In this document: positions 51,939 to 56,816 of the stretch, in pieces
How the letters are laid out: every line of letters starts with the position of its first letter
How positions within the stretch are numbered: the stretch's first letter is position 1
Source of the DNA: Lachnospiraceae bacterium
GTDB taxonomy: Bacteria; Bacillota; Clostridia; Lachnospirales; Lachnospiraceae
Direction: 5' to 3'
NCBI GenBank assembly: GCA_017558145.1
Contig: JAFYWF010000079.1
Location: 1 to 56,816 of the forward strand
DNA: 56,816 bases
Position numbers and translations under genes: made by a program
Notes under the pieces: model-generated
Seen by the model: the letters and a program-made list of their open reading frames with translations, nothing else
The model's database searches: none
What the model was told of the DNA's origin: nothing

Positions 51939-52620
51939 TGCATGGTATAGTCGTACAGAGATGCTTTTAGGTGAGGAGGCTATTAGACGATTGCAGAACT
52001 CCACAGTCGCTGTGTTTGGTATTGGCGGTGTAGGCGGTTTTGCCACAGAGGCTTTGGCTAGAAGTGGTGTAGGAAGATTAGAATTAATTGATCATGATAC
52101 GGTGTCTGTCAGTAATTTGAATCGACAAATTGTGGCTTTGCATTCTACAATTGGAAAATATAAAGTGGATGTTATGAAAGACAGGATTTTAGATATTAAT
52201 CCTCAGATTGAAGTGGTTGCTCATAAATGTTTTTATCTTCCGGACACAGCGAAAGAATTTGATTTTTCAAAGTATGATTATGTGGTGGATTGTATTGATA
52301 CGGTTACCGGGAAATTACAGTTAATTGAAGCTGCTAAAAATGCCGGAGTGCCGGTAATTAGCAGCATGGGAGCAGGAAATAAATTAGATCCTGCGGCTTT
52401 TGAAGTAACAGATATTGCCAAGACCAGTGTATGTCCTTTGGCGAAAGTGATGCGTCGAGAGTTGAAAAAAAGAAATATAAAAAATGTAAAAGTGGTTTAT
52501 TCAAAAGAGGAACCGGTGGAAACAAAGACGAGAACGCCGGGAAGCTGTGCTTTTGTTCCTTCTGTAGCCGGATTGATTTTGGCAGGAGAAGTGGTAAAGG
52601 ATTTAGCACAGAAACATTAG
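51931..52620 (+). CDS. tcdA: tRNA threonylcarbamoyladenosine dehydratase
   Basis: About 229 residues, ThiF/MoeB/E1-like. AVFGIGGVGGFATEALARSGVG near 27-48 binds ATP, DHDTVSVSNLNRQI follows, and the Cys-bearing SVCPLAKVMRRELKKR region matches TcdA (CsdL), which cyclises t6A37 to ct6A in tRNA. It lacks the CxxC zinc site of MoeB/ThiF. Start ATG 51931 overlaps lgt by 8 bp; GTG 51925 is an alternative. The DUF1700 gene follows after 12 bp. Confidence 0.92.
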   Translation: MNSAWYSRTEMLLGEEAIRRLQNSTVAVFGIGGVGGFATEALARSGVGRLELIDHDTVSVSNLNRQIVALHSTIGKYKVDVMKDRILDINPQIEVVAHKCFYLPDTAKEFDFSKYDYVVDCIDTVTGKLQLIEAAKNAGVPVISSMGAGNKLDPAAFEVTDIAKTSVCPLAKVMRRELKKRNIKNVKVVYSKEEPVETKTRTPGSCAFVPSVAGLILAGEVVKDLAQKH

Positions 52621-52632
52621 AAAGGTTAGAGA

Positions 52633-53070
52633 ATGACAAAACAGGAATTTTTAGACGGTTTAAGAAGAAGTTTATCTGGTGGATTAGAAACTGCAGAAGT
52701 CAATGAACATATTCGTTATTATACAGAGTATATCGATTCACAGCTTCGTATGGGGATATCTGAAGAAACTGTTATGGCAACTTTGGGAGAACCTAGACTG
52801 ATCGCAAAAACATTGCTTGGGATGGAAGAAGTAGAAAGTGTATCAGAAGAATATGTAGAAGAAGATACCGGTAATTCCAATGAACGTTATATTAATTTGG
52901 GTGGAAAGATTATCAAGCTTCCGGGATGGCTATTTACTATTTTGGTTTGTGTTGTTGTTTTTTTAGTATTAACTATTGTTTTTGCGGTATTGACCCAATT
53001 AGTACCGTTCATCTTAATGGCGATATTCATGATAAGCTGTATTCGTTTTTTGAAAAATCTATTTCGATGA
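52633..53070 (+). CDS. DUF1700/HAAS-domain membrane protein
   Basis: A 145-residue protein. The N-terminal HAAS-type helical domain (TKQEFLDGLRRSLSGG, then EHIRYYTEYIDSQLRMGISEETVMATLGEP) is typical of DUF1700, followed by an acidic linker and a C-terminal double membrane helix (about 97-140). DUF1700 proteins usually sit beside PadR regulators; none is visible here. Third gene of the lgt-tcdA operon. Confidence 0.85.
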   Translation: MTKQEFLDGLRRSLSGGLETAEVNEHIRYYTEYIDSQLRMGISEETVMATLGEPRLIAKTLLGMEEVESVSEEYVEEDTGNSNERYINLGGKIIKLPGWLFTILVCVVVFLVLTIVFAVLTQLVPFILMAIFMISCIRFLKNLFR

Positions 53071-53148
53071 ATAGTCTTATGTAATTCGCGGCATACTACT
53101 TTTGTAACTAGAAAACAGCATTAAAAGTTGCGAAAAGGAGTAGATAGT

Positions 53149-53316
53149 ATGAAAAATGCGTATAATGAGTCTAAAAATGAAGCTAAAAATCAGGGAAGTA
53201 ATTCTACAAACAAATCCCAGGATAAAAATGCTATGAACTGTGGATCTAACATGAAAAATGTAGAAAAAAACAAAGGTGTAAGTAATTGCAAAGATTCCAT
53301 GAATAACAAATATTAG
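53149..53316 (+). CDS. Small Asn/Lys/Ser-rich protein
   Basis: A 55-residue, very hydrophilic peptide (start MKNAYNESKNEAKNQGSN) with two lone cysteines and no hydrophobic segment. AAGGAG lies about 10 bp before the ATG, and the gene has its own strong terminator, so it is likely real. Composition resembles small spore-associated proteins of Clostridia, but no SASP signature is present. The function is unknown. Confidence 0.65.
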   Translation: MKNAYNESKNEAKNQGSNSTNKSQDKNAMNCGSNMKNVEKNKGVSNCKDSMNNKY

Positions 53317-53323
53317 AAACTTT

Positions 53324-53356
53324 AAGGATAGGTTTTGACAGACCTATCCTTTTTTG
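53324..53356 (+). terminator. Terminator after the small Asn-rich gene
   Basis: AAGGATAGGT pairs with ACCTATCCTT, followed by TTTTTG. Confidence 0.9.
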
Positions 53357-53370
53357 TGTAGAATAGGGAT

Positions 53371-54522
53371 ATGAGAAAATTTGAATTAATAGCACCTTGT
53401 CATTTTGGCTTGGAGGCGGTACTAAAAAAAGAAATTATTGATTTGGGATATGAAGTAAGCAAAGTAGAGGACGGTAGAGTGACCTTTCTTGGGGATGAGG
53501 AGGCCGTTTGTAGAGCAAATGTTTTTCTGCGTACTGCAGAAAGAATATTAATTAAGATTGGAAGCTTTTATGCCACTACTTTTGAAGAATTGTTTGATAA
53601 AACCAAGGAGTTACCATGGGAAGATTACATTCCAAAGGATGGTAAGTTTTGGGTTGCGAAAGCAGCTAGTGTAAAGAGTAAGTTATTTAGCCCTTCTGAT
53701 ATTCAATCTATTATGAAAAAAGCCATGGTTGAGCGTTTGAAGACTATTTATAATATTAAGTGGTTTGAAGAAACGGGAGCAAGTTATCCTTTGCGTGTAT
53801 TTTTGATGAAGGATGAGGTGACGATTGGATTAGATACTACAGGGGATTCTTTGCACAAAAGGGGATATCGTAAGCTGACTGCAAAAGCACCGATTGCGGA
53901 GAATTTGGCAGCAGCCTTGATTATGTTAACTCCTTGGAGGGGGGATCGAATTTTAGTAGATCCATTTTGTGGCAGTGGAACGTTTCCTATAGAAGCTGCT
54001 ATGATGGCAGCTAATATGGCGCCTGGAATGAATCGTAGTTTTTTGGCAGAAAATTGGAAAAATATGATTCCTAAAAAAGAATGGTACGATTGTATGGATG
54101 AAGCCAATGATATGGTGAATTTACGAGTTGAAACTGATATTCAGGGATATGATATGGATTCTCATATGGTTTCTATTGCGAGAGAAAATGCTCGCTTAGC
54201 AGGTGTGGATCATTTGATTCATTTTCAGCAACGTGAAGTAGCAGCTTTGAGTCATCCGAAAAAATACGGTTTCATTATTACGAATCCGCCATATGGGGAA
54301 CGTTTGGAAGAAAAAGAAAATTTGAAACCATTGTATGCGACTATAAGTGAGAGATTTGCGGCTTTGGATAGTTGGTCCTTATATATGATTACAGCTTATG
54401 AAAACGCAGAGGCAGATATGGGACGAAAAGCTGATAAAAATCGTAAAATATATAATGGTATGATGAAAACCAGATTTTTACAATTTCCGGGTCCGAAACC
54501 GCCAAGAAAAGAGAATCGTTAG
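53371..54522 (+). CDS. THUMP-domain class I SAM-dependent RNA methyltransferase (RlmL N-part/YpsC type)
   Basis: A 383-residue protein. An N-terminal ferredoxin-like plus THUMP region (to about 155) is followed by a Rossmann methyltransferase: DPFCGSGTFPIEAA near 199-212 and the catalytic NPPYGER near 309-315, typical of N2-guanine methylation. It matches B. subtilis YpsC and the N-terminal half of E. coli RlmL, which modifies G2445 of 23S rRNA. The ATG lies very close to the preceding terminator, so its promoter probably overlaps that hairpin or translation starts on a short leader. Confidence 0.9.
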   Translation: MRKFELIAPCHFGLEAVLKKEIIDLGYEVSKVEDGRVTFLGDEEAVCRANVFLRTAERILIKIGSFYATTFEELFDKTKELPWEDYIPKDGKFWVAKAASVKSKLFSPSDIQSIMKKAMVERLKTIYNIKWFEETGASYPLRVFLMKDEVTIGLDTTGDSLHKRGYRKLTAKAPIAENLAAALIMLTPWRGDRILVDPFCGSGTFPIEAAMMAANMAPGMNRSFLAENWKNMIPKKEWYDCMDEANDMVNLRVETDIQGYDMDSHMVSIARENARLAGVDHLIHFQQREVAALSHPKKYGFIITNPPYGERLEEKENLKPLYATISERFAALDSWSLYMITAYENAEADMGRKADKNRKIYNGMMKTRFLQFPGPKPPRKENR

Positions 54523-54524
54523 TC

Positions 54525-55274
54525 ATGGAAAAAATGTGGAAAATATCAATGTTTGCAGCCACCATCTTGGGGATTGCGTGCATGTCTTTCATGTTGTTTT
54601 TTGCAATGAATAAATCTGTAGTTACCACGGAAGAACAGGATTTGAAGGGGAGCGGAAATTTAGAACCTTTAATACAAACCATTCTTAGCGAAAAAGAAAA
54701 GTATGAGTATGTTGTTTTAATTAATGCAGCCCATGGTGGTAATAATAAAGGAAATACGGTAAATGAATTGGAAGAAAAAAATATTACATTGGCAGTTGGA
54801 AAGAAACTGACAAAGATGTCAGTAGAAGGCGAAATTGGGATTTTTTTGATTCGAGAGGAAGATACTGATATTTCTAATGAAAGTAGGGCGCAATTGGTGG
54901 AACAGGTGCAGCCGGATTTGTTAATTGATTTGCATGTTAATGCGGATCCGACCAATGAGAGAACCTTTGGGACTGCTATGGTTTATAATGATGATTTTTA
55001 TCGTCCTAATATAACGAATGCATGGTTGGCAGATGTTTTAGAACGAGAATTGGTAACGGAAATTCAAGGAAAGGCCTTGGGGATTTTTTCAGATGCTGAA
55101 AAAAAATATCCACTTTTAAGCATGCTTCCAACACCATCAGTAAGTGTAGAGATGGGTTTTTTGACAAATAAACAGGAAGCGGGTTTGTTGAAAAAAGATA
55201 ATTATCAGAAAAGAATTGCAACCGGAATATACAAAGGAATTGAAAAAATCAAAGAAGAATTGGATAAGTTATGA
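54525..55274 (+). CDS. N-acetylmuramoyl-L-alanine amidase (Amidase_3)
   Basis: A 249-residue protein with an N-terminal signal anchor (about 7-27) and an Amidase_3 domain: zinc ligands His in INAAHGG (near 71), Glu in NELEEKN and His in DLHVNA (near 145), plus the catalytic Glu in VSVEMGFLTN (near 208). It cleaves the amide between MurNAc and L-Ala in peptidoglycan, outside the membrane. It starts 2 bp after the methyltransferase and overlaps the next gene by 4 bp, so it is part of an operon. The usual SH3 or SPOR domains are absent. Confidence 0.92.
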   Translation: MEKMWKISMFAATILGIACMSFMLFFAMNKSVVTTEEQDLKGSGNLEPLIQTILSEKEKYEYVVLINAAHGGNNKGNTVNELEEKNITLAVGKKLTKMSVEGEIGIFLIREEDTDISNESRAQLVEQVQPDLLIDLHVNADPTNERTFGTAMVYNDDFYRPNITNAWLADVLERELVTEIQGKALGIFSDAEKKYPLLSMLPTPSVSVEMGFLTNKQEAGLLKKDNYQKRIATGIYKGIEKIKEELDKL

Positions 55275-55873
55275 GAAGAAAAGTAATATTTGCAACCTCC
55301 AATGCAGGGAAAATGAAAGAAGTTCGTTCTATTTTGGCGGACTTGGAAGTGGAAGTTCTTTCCATGAAAGAAGCGGGGATTGAGCTAGAAGTAGTTGAGG
55401 ATGGCACTACATTTGAAGAAAATGCTATTATTAAAGCCACTGAAATACAAAAGAACTGTGGTGAAATTGTTTTGGCTGATGATTCTGGTTTAGAAGTAGA
55501 TTATTTGAATAAAGAACCAGGAATTTATTCTGCCAGATATTTGGGTGAAGATACTTCTTATGCAATTAAAAATAAAAGTTTGATTGATCGTTTGGAAGGC
55601 GTGGAAGATGAGAAAAGAACAGCTCGTTTTGTTTGCGCTATTGCAGCTGCCTTTCCGGATGGAACTACGGAAGTGACTAGAGGAACAATTGAAGGTCGTA
55701 TTGGTTATGAAGAAAAAGGGAGTAATGGATTTGGATACGATCCTATTTTCTATGTACCGGAATATGGCTGTACCACTGCAGAATTATCTTTGGAACAAAA
55801 AAATGAAGCCAGCCATAGAGGGAAGGCGTTGCGTTTGATGAAAGAAATTATCAAGGCGAAATATGAGTTGTAA
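55271..55873 (+). CDS. XTP/dITP diphosphatase (RdgB/HAM1)
   Basis: A 200-residue house-cleaning enzyme that hydrolyses dITP and XTP. Conserved blocks: ATSNAGKMKEVRSIL at the start, ADDSGLEVDYL near 68-78, GIYSARYLGE, and the late GSNGFGYDPIFYVPE and ASHRGKALR. The ATG overlaps the amidase stop by 4 bp (ATGA). Followed by a YfcE-type phosphoesterase gene, a common pairing with RdgB in Firmicutes. Confidence 0.95.
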   Translation: MRRKVIFATSNAGKMKEVRSILADLEVEVLSMKEAGIELEVVEDGTTFEENAIIKATEIQKNCGEIVLADDSGLEVDYLNKEPGIYSARYLGEDTSYAIKNKSLIDRLEGVEDEKRTARFVCAIAAAFPDGTTEVTRGTIEGRIGYEEKGSNGFGYDPIFYVPEYGCTTAELSLEQKNEASHRGKALRLMKEIIKAKYEL

Positions 55874-55975
55874 TGTAAATATAGTTAATTTATGATACCG
55901 GAGCATTGTGTTGTACAATAGTGTATAATAGAAACTGTAATCGGTAATATTATGAATGTAAGTGAGGGAAAATAA

Positions 55976-56455
55976 GTGAAAGTCCTAATTGTCAGCGATA
56001 CCCATGGAAGAAACGGAGGGTATTTGGACCTTTTAGAACAAAGTGAAAAAATGGATATGGTAATTCATTGTGGGGATGTAGAAGGTAGTGAATATCTGAT
56101 TTCTGAATCTGCCGGTTGTAAAACCGTCATTGTGCAAGGAAATAACGATTATTTTTCTGATTTGCCGAGAGAGGCTGTGGTAAAGTTGGGGAAATATAAA
56201 GCCTTGGTTACGCATGGACATCCATATTATGTGAATATGGGGTATGATCATTTGGTAAGAGAGGCTAAAAAGCGAAAAATGGACATGGTAATTTATGGAC
56301 ATACGCATCGTCCGGTTATTACGGAGGAGAATGGAATTAAAGTTTTAAATCCCGGTAGTTTGACTTATCCTCGTCAAGAAGGAAGAAAATATACATATAT
56401 TATTATGGAAATTGATGAAAATGGAGAAGTTGAATGTACTCTGAAAAGCCTTTAA
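55976..56455 (+). CDS. YfcE/MJ0936-type metallophosphoesterase
   Basis: A 159-residue calcineurin-like phosphodiesterase. Metal-binding motifs: VSDTHG near 6-11, HCGDVEG near 32-38, GNND near 54-57, THGHPY near 79-84, and GHTHRP near 112-117. Family members act on phosphodiesters or cyclic nucleotides in vitro; the natural substrate is unsettled. The start is GTG with AGGGA upstream. It lies about 100 bp after the rdgB-type gene. Confidence 0.92.
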   Translation: MKVLIVSDTHGRNGGYLDLLEQSEKMDMVIHCGDVEGSEYLISESAGCKTVIVQGNNDYFSDLPREAVVKLGKYKALVTHGHPYYVNMGYDHLVREAKKRKMDMVIYGHTHRPVITEENGIKVLNPGSLTYPRQEGRKYTYIIMEIDENGEVECTLKSL

Positions 56456-56520
56456 AATCAAGGTGTTTGAGTAGATTAAAAAATAAAATAAAAAAAATAA
56501 AACTTTTTTTAAAAAAAGTG

Positions 56521-56549
56521 TTGACATGTGTATATAGATGTTATATACT
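56521..56549 (+). promoter_or_regulatory. Consensus promoter of the tRNA cluster
   Basis: TTGACA (56521-56526), 17 bp, TATACT (56544-56549), preceded by long A/T tracts like those at the tRNA-Arg promoter. Confidence 0.85.
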
Positions 56550-56592
56550 ACGTTTTGTGCTGAGGCAATAACAACAGCACAACAACAGAAAA

Positions 56593-56667
56593 CGGGGTGT
56601 GGCTCAGCTTGGCTAGAGCGCCTGGTTTGGGACCAGGAGGTCGCAGGTTCGAATCCTGTCACCCCGA
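56593..56667 (+). tRNA. tRNA-Pro (anticodon TGG)
   Basis: A 75-nt cloverleaf: acceptor CGGGGTG/CACCCCG, anticodon stem CCTGG/CCAGG with loop TTTGGGA, and T arm GCAGG/CCTGT with TTCGAAT. CCA is not encoded. Confidence 0.96.
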
Positions 56668-56681
56668 TTTAAAGATTTTAT

Positions 56682-56752
56682 GCGGGTGTAGTTCAATGGT
56701 AGAACACTAGCCTTCCAAGCTAGATACGTGGGTTCGATTCCCATCACCCGCT
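56682..56752 (+). tRNA. tRNA-Gly (anticodon TCC)
   Basis: A 71-nt cloverleaf: acceptor GCGGGTG/CACCCGC, anticodon stem CTAGC/GCTAG with loop CTTCCAA, and T arm GTGGG/CCCAT. CCA is not encoded. Confidence 0.96.
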
Positions 56753-56789
56753 TTTAAATTGCCAAAAGGTAGTTTAAAACCAAGTATAT

Positions 56790-56816
56790 GTGTTCGTAGC
56801 TCAGCTGGATAGAGCA
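56790..56816 (+). tRNA. Partial tRNA cut by the right window edge
   Basis: Acceptor strand GTGTTCG, then TA and a D arm GCTC-AGCTGGATA-GAGC as in tRNA-Arg at 49979. The anticodon is outside the window, so identity cannot be given; Arg is a guess. Confidence 0.75.

Noticed and set aside
53149..53316. Small acid-soluble spore protein
   Set aside because: The conserved SASP signature and DNA-binding helices are absent.
54389..54955. Minus-strand open frame across the methyltransferase/amidase junction
   Set aside because: Shadow of two well-supported genes; no start signal.

Overview
The window is AT-rich and reads as one stretch of a low-GC Gram-positive anaerobe chromosome, most likely family Lachnospiraceae (Clostridia). 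Supporting signs are paired electron-transfer flavoprotein genes of the butyrate type at the left edge, AddA/AddB recombination nucleases, ECF vitamin S-components under FMN and TPP riboswitches, GlnRS, and several protein families that I associate with Lachnospiraceae (DUF975, DUF1700, DUF2225, DUF6062, DUF6106). Family names are recognised from sequence alone; no search was run.

Layout. 1-1.7 kb: etfB (5' cut by the window edge) and etfA, closed by a strong terminator. 1.8-3.6 kb (minus): three small envelope-type genes. 3.9-8.4 kb: tex and a GH2 glycosidase. 8.5-11.3 kb (minus): a phosphotransferase and a MATE exporter carrying a C-terminal RsbW-type ATPase domain. 11.6-16.7 kb: an orphan 683-aa protein, two membrane proteins and a STAS domain fused to a phosphotransferase. 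The MATE-ATPase and STAS-kinase proteins look like pieces of a partner-switching regulatory set.

16.8-24.5 kb is an eroded accessory region: a truncated transporter N-terminus, a displaced partial copy of the ribU leader and 5' end, a 5'-truncated nuclease-like gene, a lipoprotein, a multi-hairpin intergenic block, the intact FMN-riboswitch-ribU unit, an internally deleted transposase, a rhomboid protease and a TraX-like protein. Its most interesting part is 23.60-24.45 kb: a consensus promoter, two tandem 32-nt RNA units with covarying stems that can form pseudoknots, a terminator, and then a PBECR4-like nuclease gene broken by a one-base frameshift. This is the layout of a type III (RNA-antitoxin) toxin-antitoxin locus, but with a toxin family that I do not know from such systems.

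24.6-56.8 kb is mostly housekeeping: dapF; a nucleoside-salvage operon (deoB-cdd-pdp-deoC); glnS; DUF2225-TetR; addB-addA; TPP-riboswitch thiT; a CPBP protease; a surface-glycan group (UDP-galactopyranose mutase, priming sugar transferase, fucokinase/fucose-1-P guanylyltransferase); tRNA-Arg; mscL with a zinc-ribbon tail; lgt-tcdA-DUF1700; an RlmL-type methyltransferase, amidase, XTP/dITP pyrophosphatase and YfcE-type phosphoesterase; and a tRNA cluster (Pro, Gly, one cut by the right edge).
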